A stretch of DNA of 11,510 nucleotides from Phycisphaerae bacterium (lineage in GTDB: Bacteria > Planctomycetota > Phycisphaerae > Sedimentisphaerales > UBA12454). The position numbers and the translations under genes are program-made. Below the pieces are notes generated by a model. It did no database searches and was not told where the DNA came from. It was given only the letters and a program-made list of their open reading frames with translations. Numbering within the stretch: position 1 is the stretch's first letter; each line of letters begins with the position of its first letter. Below, piece by piece: positions 1-7,945 of this stretch. Location: contig JAQTQF010000030.1 of the NCBI GenBank assembly GCA_028712345.1, positions 1-11,510 of the forward strand. The letters run 5' to 3'.

Positions 1-60
1 GCGAGATGTCTTTCGGCTCGACGGTTTCGGCGGGCAGGAATTCTTCCGATAATTAAGAAC

Positions 61-125
61 GGAAGGGCATAAGAGCAGAATGGCATAAGCATTCATCCTT
101 ACGCTCTTGTGCTCTTAGGCCTTGT
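61..125. repeat. Imperfect palindrome built from GCAYAAG-like units
   Basis: The left arm (61-89) and the reverse complement of the right arm (98-125) align with few mismatches and one gap around an 8-base centre (90-97). Both arms consist of degenerate 7-8 base units related to GCATAAG or GCACAAG. For example, GGCATAAG occurs at 66-73 and 82-89, and CTTGTGCTCTT occurs twice, at 106-116 and 121-131. As RNA it would fold into a long hairpin. It sits just after possible upstream stop codons, so it may serve as a 3'-end or terminator structure. It also resembles dispersed REP-type intergenic repeats. Confidence 0.6.
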
Positions 126-168
126 GCTCTTGTGGTTGTTTGTGTAATTAATCTGTTAACTTTATTAT

Positions 169-173
169 AGGGA
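169..173 (+). promoter_or_regulatory. Shine-Dalgarno of the aldolase gene
   Basis: AGGGA lies seven bases before the ATG at 181. It supports that start. Confidence 0.6.
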
Positions 174-180
174 TGACATT

Positions 181-1131
181 ATGGCATTAGTAGGTACTAA
201 AAAGATGTTCGAAATGGCCTATAAGAACGGCTATGCAATCGGGGCGTTCAATGTAAACAATATGGAGATTACGCAGGGCATTGTCAATGCCATTGCCGAG
301 AAAAAGGCACCGCTTATTCTCCAGATTTCCAAAGGCGCCAGAAAGTACGCCAGTATGAGTTATCTTAGAGGGATAATTGATGTTGCCGTGAAAGAAAATC
401 CTGATATTCCAATTTGTATGCACCTTGACCACGGCGATACATTCGAGGTCTGCAAGCAGTGTGTTGATGATGGATTCACCTCCGTTATGATTGACGCCTC
501 ACATCATCCATTCGAGAAAAATATTGAGCTTACAAGACAGGTTGTCGAATATGCACACAAGCATGGTGTGGTTGTTGAAGCCGAACTCGGCCAACTTGGC
601 GGAATCGAAGAGGATGTTGTCGGTGTCAGCCATGATGATGTGGCAAACCATTTGACCGACCCCAATCAGGCGATAGAATTTGTCAAAAAGAGCGGCTGCG
701 ACTCTCTGGCGGTTGCCTGCGGAACGAGCCACGGAGCCTTCAAATTCAAATCGGAACCGAAACTTGCTTTCGATATTATTCAGGCCGTTGCTGATAAGCT
801 TCCCGGCTTCCCGCTGGTTATGCACGGCTCGAGCAGCGTTCTGAAGGAATTCAAGGACCTCATCAATAAGTACGGCGGGAAAATGCCTGATGCTATGGGC
901 GTGCCGGAATCGGCTATTTCCGAGGCCTCGAAAATGGCGGTTTGCAAAATCAATATTGATACCGACCTTAGAATGGCGATGACCGCGAAAATTCGTCAGG
1001 TATTTGCCGAAAAGCCAGGCGAGTTCGACCCGAGAAATTATCTCGGACCAGCAAGAGATGCGATTAAGGCGATGGTTATGCACAAGCTGGATGTTCTTGG
1101 CTGTGCCGGCAAGGCCGCAGAGTGTATTTAA
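181..1131 (+). CDS. fba: Class II fructose-bisphosphate aldolase
   Basis: This is a zinc-dependent cytosolic aldolase of 316 residues that interconverts fructose-1,6-bisphosphate with glyceraldehyde-3-phosphate and dihydroxyacetone phosphate in glycolysis and gluconeogenesis. Visible family landmarks run along a full TIM barrel: GAFNVNN near 21-27; HLDHG at 81-85 with the catalytic Asp83 and zinc ligand His84; ASHHPFEKN at 106-114; EAELGQLGG at 133-141; GTSHG at 181-185 with zinc ligand His184; and MHGSS at 214-218 with His215, followed by the NIDTDLR phosphate-binding strand at 258-264. Length and termini fit the class IIB form. The start has a good AGGGA ribosome binding site. The gene looks monocistronic, being followed by a strong terminator. 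Related class II aldolases act on tagatose or other ketose bisphosphates, so the exact sugar substrate is inferred. No neighbouring sugar-catabolism genes suggest an alternative. Confidence 0.95.
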   Translation: MALVGTKKMFEMAYKNGYAIGAFNVNNMEITQGIVNAIAEKKAPLILQISKGARKYASMSYLRGIIDVAVKENPDIPICMHLDHGDTFEVCKQCVDDGFTSVMIDASHHPFEKNIELTRQVVEYAHKHGVVVEAELGQLGGIEEDVVGVSHDDVANHLTDPNQAIEFVKKSGCDSLAVACGTSHGAFKFKSEPKLAFDIIQAVADKLPGFPLVMHGSSSVLKEFKDLINKYGGKMPDAMGVPESAISEASKMAVCKINIDTDLRMAMTAKIRQVFAEKPGEFDPRNYLGPARDAIKAMVMHKLDVLGCAGKAAECI

Positions 1132-1162
1132 ACAGGCAGTCGATAATTTAAATTTAATTATG

Positions 1163-1196
1163 AATACCTGCCGGTAAACCCTTGCCGGCAGGTATT
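1163..1196 (+). terminator. Intrinsic terminator after fba
   Basis: A perfect 12-bp inverted repeat (AATACCTGCCGG at 1163-1174, CCGGCAGGTATT at 1185-1196) encloses a 10-base loop. It runs into a short T-rich tract (TTTTAATCTTT). It lies 32 bases after the aldolase stop and separates that gene from the protease-lysS cluster. The U-tract is interrupted, so efficiency is uncertain. Confidence 0.8.
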
Positions 1197-1242
1197 TTAA
1201 TCTTTCGAGAAAAGCATAAATGAATCCCTTTAGAAATATAAA

Positions 1243-1324
1243 ATGGAAAAGAAGATTTTTAACGGGACAATGTTTCAACATATTAAAGTGTAAAAACTTA
1301 TGGAAAAATTGATTTTTAACGGGA
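1243..1324 (+). repeat. Duplicated translation-start segment before the protease
   Basis: Two 25-base segments, 1243-1267 and 1300-1324, match at 22 positions. Both read ATGGAAAA, three variable bases, then GATTTTTAACGGGA. They are 57 bases apart, so the two ATGs are in the same frame, but the flanks do not match. From the first ATG runs a 16-codon frame, MEKKIFNGTMFQHIKV, ending at a TAA at 1291-1293. The second copy gives MEKLIFNG, fused in frame to the protease signal peptide. This could be a remnant of a local duplication or a small upstream ORF. No Shine-Dalgarno precedes either ATG convincingly. Confidence 0.6.
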
Positions 1325-3477
1325 TGAAAAAAGCATCCGCGTTTATTTTATCGCTGTTCCTGACCACGGCATCTGTTTTGGCGATGTCTATGCCGGGGCC
1401 GGCTCCTCAGCCGTCGCGGCAAATGCCCCCGATACAGATAACCGACAGTCAGAAAGTTGTTTCTGTAAGGGACGCTGTGAGCGAAATTTGCAGCGGCGAT
1501 TTCGACTCTGCTGAAAAGATTCTCAAGCAGTTAGATGCCAATGATCCTAATGCCGCAGCGCTGCGGAATATTATTCAGCAGTATCGCAAAATAGATACTG
1601 ACAGGCAGAGGTCAAAACAAAAGGCTTTTGAAGAGCAAATGGCCGAACTGGCGAAGCTCCAAGCCCGGCCCGAATCAAATGAGCCTAATCTGCCGGATGT
1701 TTTTTCGGTAATCCTCAAGGCGCGGGGACTGGCGTCAGATGATAAAAAAAAACAAATTCTCGAAAACGAGTTTGTCAAAAAAACGCTCGCCAAAGCCCGC
1801 CGAAAGGCCGATGAGTATGAGGCAAATGGGCAATGGCTTGATTCTCTGATTAATTGTTATAGCTGGCTTGAAAGTATTTATGAAGACGATAAAACCATAG
1901 CGGAAAAGAAAAAAGCTCTTGAAGAGAAAATGCTTATCAAAGCATTGCTGATGGATAATCCCTGCGAGTCGTTTGCCGACCGTTATCAAAAGGTTGCACC
2001 GCAGATGTTTCTGCGCAGTCTCGATGTTCTTGAGTATGGTTATGTCGAGCCGCTCAGTTACAGCGATATGACCGGAGAGGTTTTTAAAAGGTTTGAGGAA
2101 CTGGCCGAAGTGCTGAAATTTGCCGATACATTTGACGGCAATTTTACTATTGTATTTTCAAAAGACAAACTGCCGGCCTTTGCCGACGGTATTGAATCCA
2201 TCAAGAACGATTTTATTTCCGAATCTGTGGAAATGAGCAGAGACCGATTCGTTAAAATGTTCGACCGGATATTATCCCTTAATACCGTTACAATTAATTT
2301 ACCGCAGGAAGTTGTGATTTCGCATTTTGCCGAGTCTGCTTTTTCGGCGCTCGACCCGCATACTACTCTTATCTGGCCAAAACAGATAGAGGATTTTGAA
2401 AAAAGTATGACAAATGAATTTACCGGTATTGGCGTGGAAATTTCCAAGGCTGACGGAGTTTTAAAAGCCGTAAGTCTTCTGCCCGATACGCCGGCGTATA
2501 ACTCCGGTATTGATGCCGGCGACATTATCGAGGCAGTAAACGGCGAAAGCACAAAAGATATGACAGTCGGCTGCGCGGTCAGCAAAATTACCGGTCCTTC
2601 GGGAACAAAGGTAACGCTTACAGTTCGCACGCCCGGCGAAGATAAAACTCGCAGAATCGAAATTACCAGGGCAAAAATCATTGTGCCGACAACTCGCGGC
2701 TGGTGCAGAGATGATTCCGGTAATTGGCTCTATTTTATTGATGACAAAGAGAAAGTCGGATATGTCCGCATATCACAATTTTCCGGAACAACGGCAGCAG
2801 ACCTTGACAGGATTCTTTCTGGCCTTGAAACAAAGGGTATGAAGGCGCTGATTTTGGACTTGAGATATAATACCGGCGGATACCTCCAGAGCGCAGCCGA
2901 TGTTGCCGACCTTTTTGTGGATAAGGGTATTATGGTCAGTACACAGCCTCGTGTCGGTCTTCCAAGCTGGGAAGCGGCACACAAGAGGGGCACTCACCCG
3001 TTCTATCCGGTTGTGATTCTTATCAATTCCGGCTCGGCAAGCGCATCGGAAATTGTAGCCGGCGCCCTTGCCGATGAGAGTTATTCAAGAGCTACTCTCG
3101 TAGGCCGGCAAAGCTACGGCAAAGGCAGCGTGCAAACGGTTACAGGCTACCCCGGCCAGGGCGCTCAGTTGAAATATACGATGGCATATTATCATCTTCC
3201 CAACGGCAGCAGGGTTAAAGACCGCTGGGCAATGGAGAAAGTTGGCAGGAAAGACTGGGGTATAATGCCGAATGTAAAAATCGAACTTACAAGTGACGAG
3301 TTAAAAAAGATGTTCGATAATCAGCGGGACAACGATGTGCTTGCTGCTGCCAATCACAATGAAAACAAAACAAAACTCATCAGGCATTCTCTTACTGAGA
3401 CACTTGAATCAGACACACAGCTTGCAGTGGCGCTACTTGTCGCAAAAACAAAATTAATTACATCGGGACAGAGATAA
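1324..3477 (+). CDS. Exported S41-family C-terminal processing protease (CtpA/Prc type)
   Basis: This is a periplasmic serine protease of the C-terminal processing (Tsp/Prc/CtpA) family, which trims or degrades exported proteins from their C-terminus with a Ser-Lys dyad. The start at 1324 gives a clean signal peptide, MKKASAFILSLFLTTASVLA. An in-frame ATG at 1300 would add eight residues. From the 1324 start, residues about 60-210 are charged, helical and partly TPR-like (ADEYEANGQWLDSL). A PDZ domain (TGIGVEI onward) covers about 367-445, and the peptidase core about 470-650. The motif GSASASE carries the expected nucleophile Ser573, and YGKGSVQ carries the general base Lys600. The C-terminal segment has the usual DTQLAVAL helix. 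At 717 residues it is nearer Prc than the shorter CtpA proteins. Its stop overlaps the lysS start in TAATG, suggesting translational coupling. The family call is firm; its substrate is unknown. Confidence 0.92.
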   Translation: MKKASAFILSLFLTTASVLAMSMPGPAPQPSRQMPPIQITDSQKVVSVRDAVSEICSGDFDSAEKILKQLDANDPNAAALRNIIQQYRKIDTDRQRSKQKAFEEQMAELAKLQARPESNEPNLPDVFSVILKARGLASDDKKKQILENEFVKKTLAKARRKADEYEANGQWLDSLINCYSWLESIYEDDKTIAEKKKALEEKMLIKALLMDNPCESFADRYQKVAPQMFLRSLDVLEYGYVEPLSYSDMTGEVFKRFEELAEVLKFADTFDGNFTIVFSKDKLPAFADGIESIKNDFISESVEMSRDRFVKMFDRILSLNTVTINLPQEVVISHFAESAFSALDPHTTLIWPKQIEDFEKSMTNEFTGIGVEISKADGVLKAVSLLPDTPAYNSGIDAGDIIEAVNGESTKDMTVGCAVSKITGPSGTKVTLTVRTPGEDKTRRIEITRAKIIVPTTRGWCRDDSGNWLYFIDDKEKVGYVRISQFSGTTAADLDRILSGLETKGMKALILDLRYNTGGYLQSAADVADLFVDKGIMVSTQPRVGLPSWEAAHKRGTHPFYPVVILINSGSASASEIVAGALADESYSRATLVGRQSYGKGSVQTVTGYPGQGAQLKYTMAYYHLPNGSRVKDRWAMEKVGRKDWGIMPNVKIELTSDELKKMFDNQRDNDVLAAANHNENKTKLIRHSLTETLESDTQLAVALLVAKTKLITSGQR

Positions 3478-4964
3478 TGGCAGAACTTTTTGATACGGAT
3501 AAATTTGAGATACAGAGAATAGAAAAACTCGAGAAGATTAAAAATCTTTCGATAGACCCTTACGGCGGTCGTTTCGATAATATTGAAACTGCCGCTTCGG
3601 TCAGAGCGAGATTTGACGAGCAGAAACAGGCTCAGGTTGCCAGATGCGCAGGCAGAGTTGTTTTGTTTCGTGATATTGGCAAGCTTATATTCATAACCCT
3701 TCGCGACAGCAGCGGCACGATTCAGCTCGGACTGAGCAGAAAGCTGCTCGAGGCGCAATGGGATTTAATTAAACTTTTCGACCTTGGCGACATCATCGGC
3801 GCCGAGGGTCAGCTTGGCCTTACAAAGACCGGCGAACTTACAATCTGGGTTGAAAAGGTTACGATGCTTTCAAAATGTATCCTTCAGCCGCCGGAGAAAT
3901 TCCACGGTCTTGCCGATATTGAACTGCGATACCGCCAGCGATATATAGACCTCTGGGCTAATCCTGAGGTTATGGAAAGGTTTAAAAAACGAATTGCGAT
4001 AATTTCAAGCATACGAGGATTTTTGCAGAGTCGGGATTTCTTCGAGGTTGAAACGCCGATGATGCAGGCTATAGCCGGCGGGGCTGCGGCAAAACCTTTT
4101 ATTACGCATCACAACGCGCTTGATATCGACCTGTATCTGAGAATCGCGCCGGAATTGTTCCTAAAAAGACTGCTCGTCGGAGGAATGGAAAAGGTTTTCG
4201 AGATAAATCGTAATTTCCGTAACGAAGGACTCAGTCCCCGTCATAATCCCGAATTTACGATGATGGAAATTTATCAGGCCTATGCCGACTATAATGTAAT
4301 GATGGACCTTACAGAAGAGATGATATGCCTGCTGGTTGAAAATCATTGCGAAGGTTTAAAATTACAGTATGGCGCCGAGCAAATTGATTATTCCCGTCCG
4401 TGGAAACGGGCATCGTACAGCGATTTACTGAAAGAATACGCAGGCTGCGATATAGGTGATATAACTTCGATTCGCAAAAAAGCAAAATCACTCGGCATCG
4501 AAGAAGCAAAGCTTGACGATGATATTGTGATCAACGATGTTTTTGAGGAAACAGTCGAGAAAAATTTAGTCAATCCGACTTTTGTAATTGACTACCCGGC
4601 AAGACTTTGTCCTCTGACAAAGCGAAGCAAAACAAATCCTGAATATGCCGAGCGGTTCGAGTTGTACATCGGCAAAATGGAAATAGCAAATGCTTATACC
4701 GAACTGAATGACCCGCAGGTGCAGTATAACAATTTTATTTCCCAGATAAAAGGCGCAAACGAAGATGAAAATACCTTCCGCAATCTCGATGAGGATTTTA
4801 TAAACGCCCTGAAGTACGGTATGCCTCCTGCGGGCGGACTGGGCGTAGGTATAGACAGGCTTGTTATGCTTCTTACCGGAGTAACGAGTATCAGAGATGT
4901 GATTCTGTTCCCATTGTTGAGACCGGAAGCGCCCAGGCAGCCAAGCAAAGAAGCAGAAAAGTAA
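3477..4964 (+). CDS. lysS: Lysyl-tRNA synthetase, class II
   Basis: This cytosolic enzyme charges tRNA-Lys with lysine using ATP. The 495-residue length is normal for bacterial class II LysRS. An N-terminal OB-fold anticodon-binding domain covers about residues 50-140 (GRVVLFRDIGKLIFITLRD). The class II catalytic core follows: motif 1 around FFEVETPMMQ, motif 2 at 242-262 (INRNFRNEG, with ATP-contacting Arg248 and Glu250), the lysine-pocket region EIANAYTELNDP, and motif 3 at 454-462 (GLGVGIDRL, Arg461). The ATG at 3477 overlaps the upstream protease stop by one base, and a GGGA sequence eight bases upstream can serve as ribosome binding site. A plus-strand permease gene follows 52 bases later, so the three genes probably form one transcription unit. 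I see no missing active-site residue, and class I LysRS or a PoxA/EpmA-type paralogue is excluded by the presence of the OB fold and full length. Confidence 0.97.
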   Translation: MAELFDTDKFEIQRIEKLEKIKNLSIDPYGGRFDNIETAASVRARFDEQKQAQVARCAGRVVLFRDIGKLIFITLRDSSGTIQLGLSRKLLEAQWDLIKLFDLGDIIGAEGQLGLTKTGELTIWVEKVTMLSKCILQPPEKFHGLADIELRYRQRYIDLWANPEVMERFKKRIAIISSIRGFLQSRDFFEVETPMMQAIAGGAAAKPFITHHNALDIDLYLRIAPELFLKRLLVGGMEKVFEINRNFRNEGLSPRHNPEFTMMEIYQAYADYNVMMDLTEEMICLLVENHCEGLKLQYGAEQIDYSRPWKRASYSDLLKEYAGCDIGDITSIRKKAKSLGIEEAKLDDDIVINDVFEETVEKNLVNPTFVIDYPARLCPLTKRSKTNPEYAERFELYIGKMEIANAYTELNDPQVQYNNFISQIKGANEDENTFRNLDEDFINALKYGMPPAGGLGVGIDRLVMLLTGVTSIRDVILFPLLRPEAPRQPSKEAEK

Positions 4965-5016
4965 AGAAATTGGCACAAAGCCGGCAGTATCCTTACTTCA
5001 TTTTTGAGATATATAA

Positions 5017-6363
5017 ATGCTGAAGTTTTTTTTAGCTCTGCGATATTTGAAGAAAAAAAAGATAGTTCTTCTGAGTATCGTTGCCCTCGCTATTTCAACC
5101 GCGCTGCTTGTTACGGTGGCAAGTCTTTTCACGGCGTTCATAGATGCCGTCGAATCGAGCGCATCATCTTATCTCGGCGATATAGTCGTTGAACCTCCCG
5201 CCAGATTTTCACACAGCGATAAATTCGTGGGAAAATTAAATGCTGATAAGAGTATTTCCGCCGCGACAGTCGTACTTTCCACAAACGGCCTTATTCATCT
5301 GGGCAGCGGAAATGTCAAGGCAGTTAGTGTCTGGGGCATAGACCTCGCCAGTCGAAGCGAGGTTACGGACTTAAAAAACAATCTTCTATCGCAGAAGTCT
5401 TCCGCCTCTGTGCCGCAATTTACGGTAAATAGCAATGACCCTGACGCAATACCGGCATTTATCGCGATAGGTTTGCTCGCGGAACCCAATGGACAAACGG
5501 ACGAATACGATATGTCAGCAGTTAATACCAATATAAACAAACCGGCGGTTATAACGACCGGCAGCTTTGAAAGTCAGACCGATACCGATGCTAAAGCTTC
5601 TGCGCCGCGCAGCCGTTCGGCCAAAATAAATATTTCCGATATATTGTTCACTTCCGTTTACGAAATAGATCAGCGATTTGTTTTTATGCCGATTGACAGT
5701 TTAGCGGCAGTTCTAAAAACTGGTATGGAAAAACCCGCCGATATAGTTCATATTAAATGTGCCGCCGGTTTCGATGCCGCACAAGTTGTTGAAACTGTCG
5801 GGCAGATATGGTCTGATTTTGCGACTGAGACACTAAATTGGCCGCATTTTTATATTGCCAATACCGAAATAAAAACCGCAGTTTCCAAGCAAAGCGAATA
5901 CACGACCGAGCTTCGCAAACAGATGGGTGTTTTACTTGTTATCTTTGGAATCATAAGCGCAGGAATAATAGTTCTGGTCTTCTGCATATTTTATATGATA
6001 GTAACGACAAAGCAGAAGGACCTTGCGGTAATTAAATCAATCGGCGGCTCGTCGGCTTCCGCCGCTTCGATATTTCTGATTTTCGGCCTGCTGATAGGCG
6101 TCATCGGCTCCTCAGCCGGTCTGGCAATCGGGTATTTGGTAACTCATAATGTCAATACGATAGAGCGGTGGATTCAGATTTGTTTGGGGCTCAAACTCTG
6201 GAGCAGCAGTATTTATATGTTCAACAGAATCCCGTCCCAATTCGACTGGTACTGGGCATTGTGGTTTTTTGGTCTCTCGATTCTTGCCTCTGTCATCGGA
6301 GCGTTGCTGCCGGCAGTTTCCGCCGCCAGAACCTTCCCCGCAAAAATCCTTCGTTACGAATAA
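5017..6363 (+). CDS. ABC transporter permease of the LolC/E-FtsX-MacB superfamily
   Basis: This is an inner-membrane permease of 448 residues with the type VII ABC layout: one N-terminal membrane helix (about 16-38), a large extracytoplasmic domain (about 42-300), then three more helices (about 303-328, 350-375 and 413-433). The start LKFFLALRYLKKKK and the ending AAR-FPAKILRYE are characteristic of LolC/LolE-type proteins, which release lipoproteins from the inner membrane or perform mechanotransmission in complex with a LolD/MacB-like ATPase. The IKSIGGSSAS segment after helix 2 matches the cytoplasmic coupling region of the family. The start is supported by this N-terminus more than by its weak GAG ribosome binding site. 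No ATPase subunit is encoded in the window and the next gene is convergent, so the partner must be elsewhere. Lipoprotein release is the best guess; another envelope substrate is possible. Confidence 0.88.
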   Translation: MLKFFLALRYLKKKKIVLLSIVALAISTALLVTVASLFTAFIDAVESSASSYLGDIVVEPPARFSHSDKFVGKLNADKSISAATVVLSTNGLIHLGSGNVKAVSVWGIDLASRSEVTDLKNNLLSQKSSASVPQFTVNSNDPDAIPAFIAIGLLAEPNGQTDEYDMSAVNTNINKPAVITTGSFESQTDTDAKASAPRSRSAKINISDILFTSVYEIDQRFVFMPIDSLAAVLKTGMEKPADIVHIKCAAGFDAAQVVETVGQIWSDFATETLNWPHFYIANTEIKTAVSKQSEYTTELRKQMGVLLVIFGIISAGIIVLVFCIFYMIVTTKQKDLAVIKSIGGSSASAASIFLIFGLLIGVIGSSAGLAIGYLVTHNVNTIERWIQICLGLKLWSSSIYMFNRIPSQFDWYWALWFFGLSILASVIGALLPAVSAARTFPAKILRYE

Positions 6364-6382
6364 ACAGAGTACTTGATAGAAG

Positions 6383-6403
6383 CCGAGTCGCGTAAGCGAC
6401 CGG
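6383..6403. other. Small hairpin with GUAA tetraloop between convergent genes
   Basis: CCG and GTCGC (6383-6391, with one bulged A) pair with GCGAC and CGG (6396-6403) around a GTAA loop, which as RNA is a stable GNRA tetraloop. It lies 20 bases after the permease stop and about 100 bases beyond the dprA stop. Neither side has a T-run, so it is not a canonical intrinsic terminator. It could act as a 3'-end stabiliser for either transcript. Confidence 0.45.
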
Positions 6404-6450
6404 AATAATAAGGTATCAGCGTTTAAACCAAATACTAAATACTATGTTTA

Positions 6451-6507
6451 TTCGTGTTAATTCGTGGTTAATTAAAAATCTGCGTAATCCGTGTAATCCG
6501 CGGTTTA
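6451..6507. repeat. Periodic intergenic repeat of TYCGYGTTAA-like units
   Basis: Five related units of 9-11 bases follow one another: TTCGTGTTAA (6451-6460), TTCGTGGTTAA (6461-6471), then after a 7-base A-rich break TCTGCGTAA (6479-6487), TCCGTGTAA (6488-6496) and TCCGCGGTTTA (6497-6507). The last unit contains the TAA stop codon of dprA on the minus strand. A shorter, diverged relative lies at 9375-9436. This looks like a dispersed non-coding repeat and not a regulatory operator. Its mechanism of spread is unknown. Confidence 0.6.
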
Positions 6508-7650
6508 TTTCCTTGTAAAGAAATTTCCCGGCAGTTGTTTGACAATCCCCTTCAATCTCAGCGATACTACAGAGGCATTAACCTTTCCCGCAGCAAGGCC
6601 GGTTATGCTTATTATTTCTTCGATATGAACGGGTTCGCCGTCAAGGCAGTCAAAAATCTTTTTCTCAATCTCGGTCAAATTCAATTGCGAAACATTGAAC
6701 AAAGGCATTTGAGCGTTTTTAACGGATTGCTCTGCGGACTGACTTACAAACTCGGCAAAATCTTTCTGCAGGAACTCAAGCGTCTCAATTACATCCTCAA
6801 CCGACTCAACGAGTTTTGCTCCCTGCTTGATAAGACTGTGCGGCCCTCTCGACAGTGGCGAATCAACCCGCCCCGGCACCGCCATAACCTCACGACTGTT
6901 TTCGAGAGCGGCCTTTGCAGTTATCAGAGCGCCTGAACGGCCCATAGCCTCGATGACGATGGTTGCAAGACAAAGACCTGCGATGATTCTGTTGCGCGAC
7001 GGAAAATTTTCAGCTAAAGGTTCGTATTCCAAAGGCAGCTCGCTGATACAGGCGCCGCTTTGAGAAATTTTTTCGAAAAGCTGTTTATTTTCAGGCGGAA
7101 AGATTTTCGCAAGTCCGCATCCCTGCACCGCAATCGTTCTGCCGCCCGCGCTCAACGCTCCACTGTGCGCCGCTGAATCGATTCCTCTTGCCATTCCTGA
7201 AACAATCGTGAACCCTGCCCCGGCAAGCAGATGAGCAAACCTGCTCGCTTGTTCCGAACCATAATGACTGCACCTGCGGGAACCAACAATCGCAACTGCC
7301 AAACTGTCGGATTTGACGACAGTTCCCTTGATGTAAAGTACCGGCGGCGGGTCGTAGATTTTTTTCAGAGCGGCTGGGTAGCGTTCATCCTCAAAATTAA
7401 TAATCCAGACGCCGAGCCTTTCGGCCAGTTCGATTTCCTTATCGGCATCGAAACTGTCTCTGCTCCGGCAGATTTGTTCAGCGGTTACGGAACCTATACC
7501 GTTAACCTTTGCCAACGCATAGGCTGATGCGCCTAAAATCGCATCTACAGAGCCGAAATGCTTTAAAAGTCTTATAAAAATCCTCGCCCCAACGCCCTGA
7601 CTGCGAACAAGTTTCAGCCAATTTCGTATATCTTTGGTGTTTTCTTCCAC
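6505..7650 (-). CDS. dprA: DNA processing protein DprA (Smf)
   Basis: DprA binds incoming single-stranded DNA during natural transformation and loads RecA onto it; it acts in the cytosol. The 381-residue protein has the full three-part architecture. A helical helix-hairpin-helix/SAM-like N-terminus (about 10-65, VNGIGSVTAEQI) is followed by the Rossmann-like core (about 105-290). Core motifs are IVGSRRCSHYG at 121-131, SGMARGID at 151-158, ENFPSRNRIIAG at 214-225, SGALITA at 239-245 and VPGRVDSPLSRGPHSLI at 258-274. A winged-helix C-terminal domain (about 322-381) completes it. The start is GTG at 7650, supported by GAGG five bases upstream on the minus strand. The gene stands alone, convergent to the permease and divergent from folC. 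No com genes are visible nearby, so competence of this organism is only suggested. Confidence 0.95.
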   Translation of the reverse strand: MEENTKDIRNWLKLVRSQGVGARIFIRLLKHFGSVDAILGASAYALAKVNGIGSVTAEQICRSRDSFDADKEIELAERLGVWIINFEDERYPAALKKIYDPPPVLYIKGTVVKSDSLAVAIVGSRRCSHYGSEQASRFAHLLAGAGFTIVSGMARGIDSAAHSGALSAGGRTIAVQGCGLAKIFPPENKQLFEKISQSGACISELPLEYEPLAENFPSRNRIIAGLCLATIVIEAMGRSGALITAKAALENSREVMAVPGRVDSPLSRGPHSLIKQGAKLVESVEDVIETLEFLQKDFAEFVSQSAEQSVKNAQMPLFNVSQLNLTEIEKKIFDCLDGEPVHIEEIISITGLAAGKVNASVVSLRLKGIVKQLPGNFFTRK

Positions 7651-7945
7651 AATATCCTCGCAAAAAAAGGAAGATTAGGTGATGTTTTTATCCACTTTTA
7701 GTGCCAAAATCAATGGGAAAATTGTTTTTATACGGCAAAAGTAACAGTTTGTCTGTAAAATTTGGATTTTAAAAGTCTTTAATGTTACAGGAATTTAAAG
7801 GCCAAAAGCGCAAACCTAAGTGGAGTATAACTTGTTTGATATAAATATGTTAGAAAAGAAGATATATATGTTCTTTATTTTCTATTATTAAGAGCAAACG
7901 ATATTAGATTGACTTATGATTTTTTTAATGCTATGTTGAAGGGCT
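7651..7945. other. Divergent intergenic spacer between dprA and folC
   Basis: This AT-rich spacer must hold promoters for both dprA (minus) and folC (plus). On the plus strand, TTGACT (7909-7914), 17 bases, then TATGTT (7932-7937) resembles a sigma-70 promoter. It would start transcription almost at the folC ATG, giving a nearly leaderless message. On the minus strand a TTGATT-N17-TAAAAA arrangement lies about 30-60 bases before dprA, but it is weak. A 20-codon plus-strand frame at 7682-7744, beginning MFLSTFSAK, is preceded by purine-rich sequence, but nothing else supports it as a gene. I see no palindrome or riboswitch. Confidence 0.4.
7909..7937 (+). promoter_or_regulatory. Candidate folC promoter
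   Basis: TTGACT and TATGTT are separated by 17 bases, close to the sigma-70 consensus. The predicted transcription start falls at about 7943-7945, immediately before the folC ATG at 7946. That conflicts with use of the GAAGGG ribosome binding site at 7938-7943, so either translation is leaderless or the true promoter lies further upstream. Confidence 0.3.

Larger units (their letters stand above)
1..180. other. Intergenic segment before the aldolase gene
   Basis: No gene can be assigned here. Two plus-strand frames are open from the window edge and stop at 50-52 and 54-56, so the C-terminal end of an upstream gene may lie in the first 56 bases, but the pieces are too short to identify. The remainder holds a long imperfect palindrome (61-125) and the ribosome binding site of the next gene. 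A TTGTGT-N17-TATTAT promoter look-alike at 140-168 would place its -10 against the Shine-Dalgarno, so I do not call it. Confidence 0.5.

Noticed and set aside
1..56. Possible C-terminal ends of an upstream gene in two frames
   Set aside because: Both frames give only 16-17 residues with no recognisable sequence, so neither can be preferred.
499..1281. 260-codon minus-strand open frame opposite the aldolase gene
   Set aside because: It is the antisense shadow of a highly conserved aldolase, has no recognisable domain, and runs across the terminator.
2058..2681. 207-codon minus-strand open frame opposite the protease
   Set aside because: It mirrors the PDZ and linker coding region in another frame and has no protein-family features.
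6383..6403. Bidirectional intrinsic terminator between the permease and dprA
   Set aside because: The hairpin is real but neither strand has a T-run after it, so I list it only as a hairpin.
7682..7744. 20-codon ORF in the dprA-folC spacer with purine-rich sequence before it
   Set aside because: It is too short, with no promoter, conservation or distinctive composition to support it.
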